DNA of 64,000 nt, from assembly GCA_019096195.1 (NCBI GenBank), contig JAGTXK010000054.1, forward strand, positions 248,001 through 312,000, given 5' to 3'. The position numbers and the translations under genes are program-made. Every line of letters begins with the position of its first letter. Position 1 is the stretch's first letter. Shown one piece after another: positions 1 through 12,100 of the stretch. The notes below the pieces were generated by a model that saw nothing but the letters and a program-made list of their open reading frames with translations, did not search any database and had not been told where the DNA came from. This stretch comes from Boletus sp. NGJ (lineage: Eukaryota; Basidiomycota; Agaricomycetes; Boletales; Boletaceae).

Positions 1-111
1 GCAACACTGATGTGGTCAAGAGACCCCGGTTCAGAATTCAGCGACATGGCCGGGAAAGCGCTGATGGTAGAGTGGCTCGTGGAAAACGCTCCCACGATCT
101 TCCAATCATGA
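1..111 (+). CDS. 3' end of an unidentified protein-coding gene
   Basis: Frame 1 is open from the window edge through 36 codons to a TGA at 109-111. The peptide ends in ...KALMVEWLVENAPTIFQS. Its amino-acid mix is protein-like and the following 1.2 kb is T-rich with no long conserved frame, as expected of a 3' untranslated and intergenic region. The upstream part lies outside the window, so no domain can be assigned. It could be a chance open frame, because 36 codons is short. Confidence 0.45.
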   Translation, partial: ATLMWSRDPGSEFSDMAGKALMVEWLVENAPTIFQS

Positions 112-1396
112 CTCGTTCGTCCGGTTTTTTTATCTTATTGTATTCGACCTATTCGATCGTTCCTTTTTTTTGTGCTGTATGACCCCTGTTTGTTTCCCTG
201 CCTAAATTATCAGCTCTCCCTATTTTATATTATTTTGTGGGTCTGGCAGGACGATATTCGCACCACTACGTTGCTGGCACTCGTATCTTTTGGGAGCCAC
301 CACCCTCTTTTTTTTATTTATATACCTCATACGAACAGACATTCTTGTGTCTGTTCCGTGGCCCGTGTGCATCTCTCATTCGACATTTATCCGTCCTCCC
401 TTGTTTGTCCGTGTGACGTGGTTTACTAGCATTCTCTCTCCCTCTCATTCACTCAAGCTCGCACTTCATCGTTGTTATTTTATTTATCATTTTTGGATAC
501 CCCATGGATTACCAAGTCGGTCGTCGTACGGGTGGAATGTAGATGAGCCGGAAAATACATGACTACCCTCCCTCCAGGAAAGCAGGAAAAGAAAAGAAAA
601 AAAAGACGAATCGAAACTGAGTGAGTAACACGTTCAAGGAACGGCGGTTCAGTACGAATTGAGAGGTCAAAGTGTGAAGCAACGCAGTGCAATTAAAACA
701 AGAGAGAAATGATGTGTGTGAGGGGTGAAGGTATAGGCGGTTGTTGGGACGGTCGGATTGCGTGAGAAAGAGAGAATCGGCGATGATGTGTATATATCAT
801 ATTAGATCAGGGCAGTTCGCGAGATCGGCGCGTTCGAGGGCCCGTCTTGTCTGGCTTAAGCGTACAATAGAGGAAATGTCGACGTGGGCCGGACGCGGCG
901 GCAACGGCGGCGACGCGGGTGCCGAGGGGAGCCAGCGTAACGTCACCCCGTATCCCGAGCGAAAACATCCGGTCAAACACTGGTTCGGAGAGAGTTTCGT
1001 ACGTCAGCACGCCAAGAAAACATTCGAAAGAATAAAATAAAATAACGAGAGAAGGGAAAGGGGCAACGACGAAAAAGTGAAACGTTGATCGCTTACACGT
1101 CGCCGTAAACGCTTTCGCCGTTGTTTGACACGTGAGATGGGTGAGTGACAACGGGGGACTGACGCCCTCGAGATTTCGGAGGTAACGGTAGACCATCGAA
1201 GGTTGGCAAGGGCCTAAAAGGGAGAGATGAGGGGGTGTCAGATGGTTGGTATGTGTTCTGGGCGGAGACACGAACCGAATCTGAAGACGGCGTTGTAAGC
1301 CTGCCTCCATTTCTCTTCGAGTAGACGAGCGCAGTTTGTTGTGTCGGGGCAGGTCGGACACTACCGAGAATGGGATGCGTGAGGCCACAAGGGTTG
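112..1396. other. Intergenic region, no supported gene
   Basis: Stretch between the partial gene at the left edge and the 3' end of the BTB gene. It is rich in T and C runs on the left. Two open frames occur in its right half. One is a long minus-strand frame (807-1400) that overlaps the BTB stop and shows no recognisable domain. The other is a short plus-strand frame at 876-1040 (54 codons, GC-rich third positions) that could be a small gene but has no recognised family. I see no RNA gene or repeat here. Confidence 0.5.
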
Positions 1397-2753
1397 TCAC
1401 AAGGAAGGGTTAGGCGAACGCACGCATTGATACTCCTTGGCCAACGGTGTCAAGCCGAGTTTCAAGACGCGTTCGAGGAACCAGTTGCGTCTGGTAAGAT
1501 CCTTGGTGTTAAATAATAAAGCGAGGGCGGTGTTTCTGCGCACCGTTTTTCGAGTTTCAAGAGCGTTTCTTGGCTAAGCGTGCTCAACTCCTCTTCGGAC
1601 CATCCACCAGGATTATCGAGCACGAAACGACTCGACTCGCGATAGAGTTCTTCTTCCTCAAAGAGCTCCGCGATACGCATGGCTTTGATGGGTTTTCCAG
1701 CCGCGTGAGTGAGGAGAAAGGTCAGACATTCTTGCTGAAGTGCTGGGACACAGAGCTTATGTGAGATGTTCATAAGGCCCTCGACGTTATTCCAGGAGAT
1801 ATTGCAGTGAAGGCTGCACCATATTTAGACCCCCGTGCACACGGTTCAAAACAATCGGACGTACTGTGGATAGACAAATTTGAGGAAATCATGAAAGATG
1901 CTGGCCTTTTCTTCTTTGAGGACAATGACAGCGTCCTGTTCGTGTGTACGACGGCGTCTCTTCAGAGTGGCAAGGGTGTTCTGAGATCTTGAACGGTCTG
2001 CATTGTATTTACCCTTGAACTCATGCTTGGCGTCTCCAGAGCCTTGAAGCTTGGCCAGACTTTTTCCGCGAGCGTGTGCTTTACGCTCGGTGGATCCAAG
2101 CTGTTCGGGTTCGCTCTCACTCGCTTCGCTTTCACTTGCGGGAGGGTTCTCGATCTCCACGGGAGATGAGCAGTCGGACGCAGTGTCACTGGAACTATCA
2201 TGGGTACCATCTTCAGGGGTAAAGGACATGGCGGCGGGCACGTCAGGATTGGACTTGCTTCCCGGGATGGAGGGTGGCTGGGAGATGGTGATGACAGAGG
2301 ACATTGATGGCGGACGACCGGTCTCGAGCCAACTGCCACTCAATGCAGCCTCGAAAAAGGGAGAGGCGAAGAACAGAACCTCTTTATGCGCCCTGATACA
2401 AAGCAAGGTTAGCGCGCCACCCATGTGATACCCTGGTTGGGAACGACAGGGCCGACCCACCAGAACGTGGTGCTCTCGACGACGATTTTGACGGTGCCCG
2501 GGAATCTTCCGTTGCGGCGGGTGAAGGTATCGTCGATTTCTATAGCTTGATCAGACTCGTACAAGTTCAGTTCGGTGACGAGCTCATCGTTGTCACATTC
2601 CTCGAGTAGCCATTGGGGAGAACCAGAGGAACGGAATATGCCTGCTGCAGCTGCGTGTGTTTCGGTGGGTGAGCTGAGGGAAGCGGAAGGGTTATTGTGT
2701 CCGCGCGAATTACGAGCGATAAGAATATGGGAAGGATTCAAGGTGCTCATCAT
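1397..2753 (-). CDS. BTB/POZ domain protein with BTB split by an acidic insertion
   Basis: Agaricomycete-type BTB protein, four exons on the minus strand: 2753-2461, 2392-1865, 1813-1544 and 1490-1397. All joints keep phase. The domain begins with ...VVESTTFWAHKEVLFFASPFF, resumes after a Ser/Glu/Pro-rich insertion of about 110 residues as DAVIVLKEEKASIFHDFLKF, and ends in the BACK-like helices NNVEGLMNISHKLCVP. The last exon gives RRNWFLERVLKLGLTPLAKEY, a tail common in this family. BTB proteins of this kind mediate dimerisation and often serve as Cullin-3 substrate adaptors or transcription cofactors; that role is inferred from the family. The start is the first of two adjacent ATG codons (2753 or 2750). 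Neighbours are unrelated. Confidence 0.85.
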
Positions 2754-3079
2754 GAGGCTCTCAACTCAAAGCGTTGGACTGAGTGGCAGCACTAATACCA
2801 CACCGCTTCTGGCACTCTTGTTCGCACCAGGGTCAATCACACACCAAAGCGATAGGTCGTTGACACTCTGCTGGGTGGGATCCGAATCAAGCCGACCTCT
2901 AGGCTACCCGTACTCCTGCCGCCTGTCTCGATGGACGCAACCGCCCGCTTGTTTACGGTCGCTCCTTCACTTACAGTTCCGTTCCGTTCTCCAACCCGTT
3001 TTCACAGATCGAATCGGAGATCCACGAACGCAGAATCCAATCTCTCAATCTATTGTTCGAACTATATGTAACTGACAAT
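2754..3079. promoter_or_regulatory. Presumed promoter of the BTB gene; region before tRNA-Gln
   Basis: About 330 bases between the BTB start codon (leftward) and the tRNA gene (rightward). No open frame here reads like a conserved protein, so it probably carries the BTB promoter and sequence 5' of the tRNA. No specific operator or TATA box stands out. Confidence 0.35.
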
Positions 3080-3158
3080 GGCCTTGTAGTGTAGCGGTTA
3101 TCACTTGGGATTCTGATCATCTCTTCCCAAAACCCAGGTTCGATTCCTGGCAAGGCCT
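3080..3158 (+). tRNA. tRNA-Gln (anticodon CTG) with a short intron
   Basis: Cloverleaf seen by eye. The acceptor stem is GGCCTTG (3080-3086) with CAAGGCC (3151-3157) and discriminator T at 3158. The D arm is TAGTGTAGCGGTTATCAC. The anticodon stem is TGGGA/TCCCA with loop TTCTGAT giving anticodon CTG. The T arm is CCAGG-TTCGATT-CCTGG. The anticodon arm has about seven bases too many immediately 3' of the anticodon, the normal position of a nuclear tRNA intron. The body closely resembles fungal tRNA-Gln. Exact intron edges need a covariance model. Confidence 0.93.
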
Positions 3159-3699
3159 GGCATTCGCACTACTCAGTGGGTATTCATTTTCTTTGGTGCG
3201 TGTCTCTTTTGTCGGTGACTTGAGTAGCGGAAAACAAAGTATCGGTTCGCGAACTCGCCAACCCTGATAGAAAATTTCTTTTCTTTTGCTCTGTGATGAG
3301 TAGTAAAAAGCTCATACACGAACAGACAAAACCGAATTCAAGGGGTAGCCCTCAATTTGATTTGCCGAGCGTCCAAGTTACCCGGGACTCGCACCCGCCC
3401 ACCAGCCAGTGGGGGTGAACCAGAGCTCTGAAGTAATGTTCTGGTCTTCAAGAATCATAGAAACAAGTATGCCTTTTGCTGCATGGCTGACTGACTTTCA
3501 TGGCCTGCTGGCCATAGCATGTGCCTCTTTTGGATGGTCTGGTCACCAGACTAGTCCTCCAGTACAGCAAGTTACATGGTCTGGTTAGTCAGGTTGAGTC
3601 GGTCAGTCCAATGGGGGGACAAATTCCATCAGATGGATACCCTGTATACTCACTACTTAGACGATACGACGGACGGTTGCAGTTGGGCATCCTAACAAG
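3159..3699. other. Intergenic region, nothing recognised
   Basis: Sequence downstream of tRNA-Gln. It contains short self-similar runs around TGGTCTGGT / CAGTCC (about 3520-3620) but no open frame with a recognisable product and no clear terminal repeats. Confidence 0.4.
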
Positions 3700-4190
3700 G
3701 ACGTGCATTCCACCTTGGCCTCCGTCAACAGCCTGAGCTACACCTACACTCCCGAGCCAGAAATTTCTGAGAGCGAGTTGTGTAGCCTCGAACCGTACGA
3801 TCTCGACTTCGTCCTTCCGATCCTCCAGGTGTTACCCACCAATAGACTGTGATTCGTCCCGTTCATCCCCCGAGTTCATGCAGCCGCCTACCCCGATGGC
3901 GTCCGCGGACACGAATCCATATTCAATGCTTTCCTGTTCGCAGCGCTTGATACCACTCGTCTAGACTCCCTAAGTGGGAGGGCTCGTTGGAGGGCTTGTT
4001 CGAGTTCTCGGAAACCAACAAGACGAGACTCGTCAGGATCAATCCAACAATCGTTCTTTCTGCCTTCCGGCGAACCCACGTCGGCTCTCATCCGGTCGGT
4101 TTATTGTCGAAGTATAAGCGAGGACAGGTGATGCAGGTAGAGATTGACGAGTGGGCATTGTGCTGGAGGAAAGTGGAAGTGAGCTGAGCT
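3700..4190 (+). pseudogene. Relic of a GNAT-family acetyltransferase gene
   Basis: Two short frames recall agaricomycete GNAT proteins. An N-terminal-like piece (about 3735-3900) reads toward the family's VPFIPRVHAAAYPDG pattern. A second piece at about 4025-4120 reads INPTIVLSAFRRTHVGSHPVGLL, matching the usual 'xVxLPAFQRTHVxSxAxGLL' acetyl-CoA-binding segment. The two pieces lie in different frames, with in-frame stops between them and no convincing splice sites. The C-terminal third of the fold (the ArgLeuGly-rich region) is missing. It is probably a truncated, inactive copy of a host gene. An intron-rich functional gene cannot be fully excluded. Confidence 0.45.
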
Positions 4191-5358
4191 TGTGGACAGT
4201 GCCTTCGCAAGGGTAGCATAACTATTAAAGGGGGTGGTGCCCGGGTTATCCACTGAAGGCTGTTCTTAGAAACCACAACACGATGTACGTGTGTACCCCG
4301 CGGAGAGGTCAGAAGAATTTACAAACGAGCTCAAAACTCCATTCATTCCTCGAGAATATTCGTACACACCAATCCTACAGCTTTGAGAATATAAGTGAAA
4401 CTATCAATGGGGGAGGTAGGAAGGACTATCATCTCACCTGTGGCTACTCGTTTAGCTTCCAATTATTCTCCTTCACCAACTTCTCTCGTTCGAGTAGATA
4501 TTTCCCTTGTAAAGAACTTCGTCACATGTTGAATTAGGATACTCAAGCCGTTCACCTTCTTTGTATTTCTGGGAATGGTCAGAAGCCCTGTGGTAGTACC
4601 AGCCGATACGGTCATTACAACCAAGACAAAATACGTCAGCGACTGTGTGTACACCAGTTCTGGGCAAGTCGATGAGTTCCTGATCATATCCAGAATAAGC
4701 GAGTTTTACAAAAGTGGTCGATCCTCTCTTTTCCCCAGTTTTACATTGACGGCGGTGTGCATGAGGCTAAAGAGGTTCAGATTTCAGACGTGAACCATCG
4801 TGATATTCCGTTGTGCGTAGACGACACACAATCCTCGCCCCTCCCTTCCGGAGAAGGACTTGCTGATCAACTCATCTTGAAGTGCCTGTCAGTTACAGTG
4901 TGATCAACGTCGCGCCATCAGGGGTCAGTGACGGTGCGTACAAGTACCGCAGAGCAGTTTGCGCAGATGAACCTAGGATGGTCATGAAATGTCGAGACGA
5001 CTTGATTCTTCGTGTTGTCAGTCGGCTCTGCCATCGAAGGTTGTCGGGAGACGTGAGCAAGAGGCACTGGCTGAGGTGGTGGCAGTGGGGTGTGAATGAG
5101 AGCAAATGAGACTACGAAGTCGCCAAGGGAGGTCATCTTGAACATGGGACTCGTAACCAGACGAGCTAGACTGACCCCTTCCTTTGGGCGAAAACCCAGA
5201 CTTGGCTGTTGACTGTTTCAAGCTTCGAGGGTCATCTTGGACAAGTTCTTGCACCGAGTCTCCCCAATTAGGCTACGTGTCAGGTTAGAAACTTCATTTC
5301 AGTACCGTGACACAGACCACTTCGGCTCCGACTTCTCGACGTTCTCCTTCGTCAACTG
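4191..5358. other. Region with uncharacterised open frames, upstream of VPS53
   Basis: No family recognised. A plus-strand frame at about 4551-4903 changes phase near 4730 but stays open with protein-like composition (pieces such as FYIDGGVHEAKEVQISDVNH). It may be a fragment of an unknown gene. The last few hundred bases before 5359 presumably hold the VPS53 promoter. Confidence 0.3.
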
Positions 5359-8300
5359 ATGCAAAGACGCCACGCAGATGCGGAACTGCCTCAGGAATTA
5401 GTTCTAGCGATACAACGCGTCCTCGAGCTTAACCCGGGGCAGAACGACGATCCTCTCGATGACCTCTCAAACAACTTCAATCCTGTGGACGTCTTGAATC
5501 AGCTCTTCCCGGATGGTGTGTGTTTTTGTGCATTTCGTGTCCGCTTCATAACTTGGGTCGTCACAGAGGCTTCGTTGGCTCGCTTGGACGCTGTTCAGGC
5601 GAAGCTCGCCCAGGATGAGCGCGAGCTTCAGGCCGAAATCGACTCACTTCAGGAAGCACTTCAGCGGGATCAAGACCCAGGCAGGATGCAGCTCATACAA
5701 GAGATGATCTCTGTATAGGTTTCTTTACTCCGGATACGCATTGGTTGTTTAAACTTCCTCCGCAGGATCTCCTCGGGCAAATGTCGCGCATACGCGAGAA
5801 AGCATCGGAATCAGAAGCCGTAGTGCGGAATATCACAAAAGATATACAAGCTCTGGATCTCGCTAAAAAGAATCTCATTTTGAGCATGACGACGCTGAAA
5901 CGACTACAAATGCTTGGTGAGCAGTCTACCGTCCTTGACTACAAATAATTCACTACTTTGCTTGTTCGCAGTTAACGCTCTCACCCAACTGGAGGATCAG
6001 GTGAAGGAGAAGAGGTACGCGGAGGTCGCCCATTCGTTGGCTGTTGGTGAATTCCAGACTCTCGCCGTCAAAGTCATTGACATTATTTCTTAGGCTGTGA
6101 AACAGCTCTCTGCCACGTTCAAGTCTTACACTTCTGTCCATCTCATCATGCAAGTTTGGAAGCGAATTCAGCAGATCCAAGGGGAAACCAGAAGTCAGCT
6201 TGACGCCGAATTTGATTCATTGTGCGTGCATCTCCCTAAGCTATGGTTTAAACTCCCTGAAAACGTATGCCGTAGCTTCCTCCAAGACCTTTCCAAACCG
6301 TTCAAAACCACTCAAATCACGGATGCCTGTGTTGTCATCGACGTGCTTGGTCTAGATGTACGCACTCAACTTATCGAGCGGTATGTGGCGCTCGAGCTTA
6401 AAGAGTACCGTCGCATCTTCCGAGCAAGCGATGAAGCCGGTCATCTTGACAATATTACGAGAAGATTCGCTTGGTTCAGGCGGTTGTTAACTGCTCATGA
6501 ACTAGAGATCGGTAGGGTGTTCCCTGCTGAATGGCGGGTTGGTTGGTGGCTTTTTTCCAAGTTCGTGTCAATAACAAGGTGAAGGCAAGGTTAAATGGCG
6601 CCCCTACCTACAGCTGATCGTAATGCACTCTTGTTTGCCAGGGACGATCTTTCGACACTATTGTCTAAAGCGGGCCAATCCCTCACTGTTAAATTACTCC
6701 TTGAGACACTTCAGCAAACAACAGAGTTTCAGTTGTCAATGGCAAAGAAATGGGCTACGCCTGTTTGTGTTCCATTTGTGAATTGTGAAGGCTTGTGCTG
6801 AGCCCGCGTTACAGGTGGACGAGATTCTGAAGACTGCGTCACCTCCTACAGTACAGATTCAATCTATGTCCTCCGCGTTTGAACCTCATCTCGGTGTATT
6901 CGTCGACGCCCAAGACAAGTATGTTTTCTGTTTAACCTTGACACCCCACTGCTATACTCAACATTTGTTAGAGCACTTGCCGACATGCTGGCTCCGCATC
7001 GTGGCCCCAAAACTCGCAGCTCAGTCGATACGACATCGAAGCCTTCCACTACTACGTCAACGCCTCGAGCTTCTCTCTCCACCCCTGACGAGCCCGAGCC
7101 AGCGCCAATTGTACTTCCTTCGTCAACGGAACTCTTCTATTTCTACGCTCAGAGTTTGGATCAGTGTGCCAAACTGTCGACTGGCCAAGCACTCTTTGAT
7201 TTGTGTGGAGTACAAAAGAAGTGGCTGAAAATTTATGCTGGTCTGTCCATCGTTTGTTTGACCTTTCCATGATACTGACTTATCGCTTAGAGGACGTACT
7301 CTCTCCGAAATTGAAGCGGTGAGCAAGAGTCGCGAGCGCTGGGGATGGACAATGCTGATTTAGCGGTTGAGTTAGACCCCAGATCCAATCACGGAAGTCA
7401 ATGGATTCGAGACTTGACAAGGCCGAACTCCAACAAGCGTGTCTACTCATCAACACCGCAGATTACTGTCAAGTCACTGCAGCAGAGGCATGTCTCCGCA
7501 TTTGCCCATAAACCGAACCGAAAGCTAATACACTATAGCTGGAGGAGAAGATCAAGGAGAAACTGAACGAGAAATTCAAAGAAAAGGTCAAGTTGCAGGC
7601 CGAGAGAGATCTTTTCATGAGGTTTGCAACCCCAATGATCTCTGCAGCACCATTGATTGATGCTGTTGTCAGCGTCGTTTCTGCGGCGATCAACATACAG
7701 CTACGCGAGCTTGAATTAGCTTGCGATGGTGCATTCAATACGATGTCACGGGCCAATTGGGGCGCAATGAGTCATGTTACTGGTCACTCTCCATTCATGG
7801 GCGATATTACACAGGCAACCGAACAAGTGGCCGAATTAATCAAGCCTTTGGTGGAACAAAAGAAATATCTGAGGAATTTCATTGATAAAGCCTCAAGGTT
7901 GGTGTTACAACAATTTACCGAGAATGGGCTAGTAACATCACTGTAGTCTTCTCTTGATGCGTTTCACAAATGCTCTCGTGAAGAGCCGGCCACTCAAAGA
8001 GATTGGGGCGGAACAGGTTTGTACTATTATTCAATCTCCATAGCATCTCAATGAGGATACGGCACAGCTACTTATCGATCTTGGGGTTTTCAAATCATGT
8101 CTCTTAAAGTTACCAGGAGAAATACTCTCCACGTCTAGGTACACAGCATCCATTTTTAGTTATCCCGTGGCATGGGAGGCTGATTGATCTACATATAGTT
8201 ACACTCGTAGCTTAACCAAAATCACCACGCGCTTGGAGGCACTGCTCAAGGTCATCGTCACCCCTGTCGTAAGTCGCACATCCCCCAAATAACACTAATG

Positions 8301-8796
8301 CAGATTGGTTGATCCAGGACCCACCGGAAGGCTTCATATTGAATTACACGCTCGTTATTGGTGATGCTTCCTTCTCCAATTTCCAAAAGGTCAGTCCCCA
8401 TTCGTGTACGTGCCAAGAACCGCAGTCACGGGATCTTCATATGGTCAGATCCTCGACCTGAAAGGAACGCCAAAAGCGGAGCAGAACAGCCTCCTTGACT
8501 CATTTCTCACTATTACGAGTACGAAGACGGACCTTGAAAGCACGTCATTCCTCTCGTCCCTAGACATGGATCCCTCGACTAGTTTGGCAGTCGGCAGCCC
8601 AGCTACTAGCCGTATCGCACTTCCATTGTCTTCAACATCCGCTGCCGAGAGCGTATTCAGCGCTTTGTCGTCTCCCTCGCTGAGTGGGCCACCCACTGGG
8701 TCAAGTAATGATGGTAGCGCCAAAGGGAACGAAAAGCGGGAGGTCTTCTCCGATATCAGGAGATTTGTCACTTTTGGGTTACGGCCACCATCATAA
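5359..8796 (+). CDS. VPS53: VPS53, GARP/EARP tethering complex subunit
   Basis: Subunit of the Golgi-associated retrograde protein complex, which tethers endosome-derived vesicles at the trans-Golgi (role known from yeast and animals). I place 18 exons (5359-5515, 5567-5712, 5766-5915, 5972-6042, 6094-6221, 6276-6578, 6642-6762, 6815-6918, 6972-7240, 7291-7318, 7376-7487, 7539-7621, 7673-7897, 7947-8016, 8068-8139, 8199-8268, 8318-8389, 8449-8796). They sum to a whole number of codons, 842 residues. Family landmarks: N-terminal FNPVDVLNQLFPDEASL, coiled coil with EAVVRNITKDIQALDLAKKN, EYRRIFRASDEAGHLDNITR, RVFPAEWRVGWWLFSKF, FEPHLGVFVDAQDK, QLRELELACDGAF and LIKPLVEQKKYLRNF. The intron at 7488-7538 starts with GC (AG|GCATGT), not GT. 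The acceptor of exon 11 is the least certain joint. The C-terminus is Ser/Thr/Pro-rich. Confidence 0.95.
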
Positions 8797-9187
8797 AACT
8801 CGTGTGTTCACGGCACTGACATATCTCTGTCCCTTGACCGTGTCGCGGTAGTCACATCATGCGATGACTTGTATTTTCCGCCACCATCATTTGTGTCCAG
8901 TCAAGTTTGTGAACGTGTCCCGGAGATGCACCGGTTACTTGTCAGAAATGCGATGAGTAGTACTTACAAGTGTAGCTGCCGAAAAACGAATGGGTTGACG
9001 CAGATAAACCAATCCTTCACATGACCCAACCGTGCACGAACCAAATGAAGCAAAAAAAAAAAAAAAGAGGATCGGTATATAGTCCAGCGCCGAGAACTGA
9101 GATATAGTGATTTCAAGGAGTGAGGGCGAAACTGTGAGCGCCATGTGTCAAGAAAAAAGAAAGGGTGAATATCTAGTATTGCATCGG
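8797..9187. other. Convergent intergenic region
   Basis: Lies between the stops of VPS53 (+) and the membrane protein (-). It should contain both polyadenylation regions. A run of about 16 A (9052-9066) is the only conspicuous feature. Confidence 0.5.
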
Positions 9188-12100
9188 TCAACGTCGGCCT
9201 CGTAAGTTGCAGCGCCCGCCTTGCATTGGTAATTGAGGAGCTGCGGTACCTCGAACGGATCCCGCCGTCGACGTTGTGCGCGGTCTTGGTCCCAAGAGTG
9301 AGCCGACGTGGGATGGCGGGACGAGTTGTGTAGGTGCGATCCCCGGTCGTCCCGCATGCAGCATGATGTTATTCGATGTCAGTGAGAGAGGATTGAGTGG
9401 TGACATCGGTAATCCAAGCACACGTTGTACGATGTAAGGTGGCGGGGATGAATACGCGGGTGTGCTCGCTTGAGAACCATCAAGGTGAGGTAGCGGGGGA
9501 TGAGGGGGAAGAGCAGAAGAGGCACTGACCCGTCGGGAGTCGAGACCCGCGTAATCAGAGTAACTGTTTCTAAAATGGATGTCGGAAACAGAAAACGGAA
9601 CACTCGAGGTGGGAGAATCGACGGGATCAAGGGCGAGTTCAGGTGGCGCGATTTGAGGAATCTGCGGGTGCTGGTCTGACTGAGGGGGTGGGGTGGGGAG
9701 TGGAGGCGGTGTGATGTGGCGTTCAGGAACATGGTCAGATGTATGGGCTATGTGTGCGGATGGGGGGATCGTTACGGGAAATGGGAAAGCGGAAGATGTT
9801 TGAGTGTGCATTGTTGGTGCAGACGGAACTGTGTGAGGACCCGAGTTGTCCGAAGGGTGAGAGCCATTAGATGCAGTTGAGGGTGCATCTGGTTTCGGAG
9901 TCAAGGTGTCATCCAGCGAACGCTCTACCCTTACCATCGTAATAGAAGGGCTCTCGCTACGTGCAGAAGCCTCCCTGGCACCATGACCAAGTTCCGCAGG
10001 TGTAGAGCTGAGGGTAGTAGTAGTCTTCGAATCCCGTCGTAAAGAGCCATGCGAAGAAGCGAGGTCTAGGAAAGAATATGTTCCCGAACCCGCTGCCTCG
10101 CTCGGTGGCTTAGCAGAACCAGACTGGTGCATTGCCACGAGTACGGACTCGGGCCCCCAGGAACCTGACGTCTCTTGTCTGTCCGTGTGGTAGCTTTGTC
10201 TGCCGTCGTCCCGATGTGCTCTTCGATAGAGTTTCGCGCATACTTTTGACCATGCGCTGCTGCTGCTCCCACTACCGGAATCGCGATAGCTCTTTCGGGC
10301 CCCAAAAATAGCAGCCACATCTACCCTAAACGGGGTTGTCTCGGGGACTTGAAGAAGCTCTGGTTGCTGGTTTTCGTGTGACTGTCTGGTGCCGTCCTGA
10401 GCTTCGATGCCGAGCTTCGATAGCGTTGCTCCATCAGAGGCTGCAAGGGCCTCAGAGGTTCGTGGGCTCAGCGAAAGGGTGGCTGCGAGCGTTTCGTCTT
10501 GACGCGAAGTGAGCGTCTTGACATCAGCATCATCGTCACTATCGTCGTCAACGGGCCCCACCCGCTCCACACGCAGCTCAGGGATCAAGAACCCAGGTGT
10601 TTGTTTGTAGCAGCAGTCGTATTTGTGAGTGCGTGCGACGGGATTGGACCACCCAGGGGCCAGCTTTTCCGATTCTGGTGCGCGCGCTAGGACCGGAAAA
10701 ACTTCAGTCACGGTGTTTATAAAACACCGTTTCTCGTCGCGATCAAACTGGGGTGTCATCGGGTACGATTCTGCCTGTGCACCGATCCCGTTGTGTGACC
10801 TTCCATTGGAGCCGCCTCCCATCTTGTTCTTGCGGTGAGCAAATGAGAAACCCCGACGCAAACCGAGGCCGAAACCGTAGCCCTTGCTGGTGCTAAGACT
10901 CGAAGACTCCAATTCTTCACCAGAAGGCGGGCTGATAGTAGCGACTCGTTCGACATCGATATCACCCTTCTCATCAGGTCGCCTTCTTCCCCCTCGCAGG
11001 AAGGTGTGCTGACTGGCGGGGCGACGACGAGCCCTCCGCCGTACACAGCAGGCATAATAGAAGATTCCAACAATGACCAAGAACAGAATAACAGCCAGTA
11101 CGATCGCTGCAGTGGTTCCTGTAGATAGGGTAATATTGCTGCTGGACGAAGTGGTGGAACTCCTTCACGGAACACGAATCAGCTCCAGTCTATTTTCCTT
11201 TCGAAGTCAAGGGAATGACATACGTTGTACTATTTCCGAAGGAAGTGATATTCACACCGCCTACTTGCAAAGCAAGGGTGCGATTGTCTTGGTTAATCAC
11301 CGCAATATGATGTAGCATATCCTGAGAAAGATCCGTCGCGTAGAACAGCAAGCTGTCCGAGTTATTATATGAGGAAAGAGCGGATAAATTGGTGGTGGTA
11401 TTATCCAGGGTCACTGTGAAATTTCCGGAGTACGAGGAGGTGAGCCCGTAGATCGTGATTGCAGTGCCTGTGACAAGGAGAGGTCTGTCATAGCTAGTCG
11501 ACGAGGGAACTGACCACTTGCCTTGAAAGATGGTTTCTGCGCGGTCCCCCGCAGAATTCGACATATGCATGGAATTTCCGGTGCTATCTGCTACATAGCT
11601 CCACGCGCCCATGAACGCGATATCAGAATCGGCAACCGCCTGGGAAGTAGCTGTGGTGCTAATCAAATAGGTCGTCATTAATGATGTCCATCCAACCGTT
11701 TCACACCGCGAATAAGGCCGATCGCCTCCAAGGAACACTCACTTGACAAATGCTGCAGGGGAGGTATATGTGATGCGTGCCTTATCAAAGGACAGAAAAG
11801 CATCAGGAGACATTGTGTTCGTGATTATGGTCGTGAGCAACAGCGAGTGGTTCGTGTTTTCTAGATCGTCAAACGAAGCAAGGATAGTGTTTGCGGGGTC
11901 GGCGGAGTAAGTAGATGGGATCCCATCCAGAGAGACATTGTAGAGTGCATTGCCAACAGAACCCATGATGTCGATGCCCATGCCTGTGCCGCGAATAGTG
12001 CACGAGTGAACCAATCGGATTTCGCTGGGAGAGTACACATACCAATCCAAGTGACCAAGAGGCTTGCGCCATTAAGAGAGGTATAATGACGGCTGGTACC

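Noticed and set aside
807-1400. 197-codon minus-strand open frame next to the BTB gene
   Set aside because: It overlaps the final exon's stop region, has no recognisable domain, and lies where 3' untranslated sequence is expected.
9188-9732. Second minus-strand frame (9379-9732) inside the membrane-protein tail
   Set aside because: Shadow frame of the long low-complexity cytosolic region.
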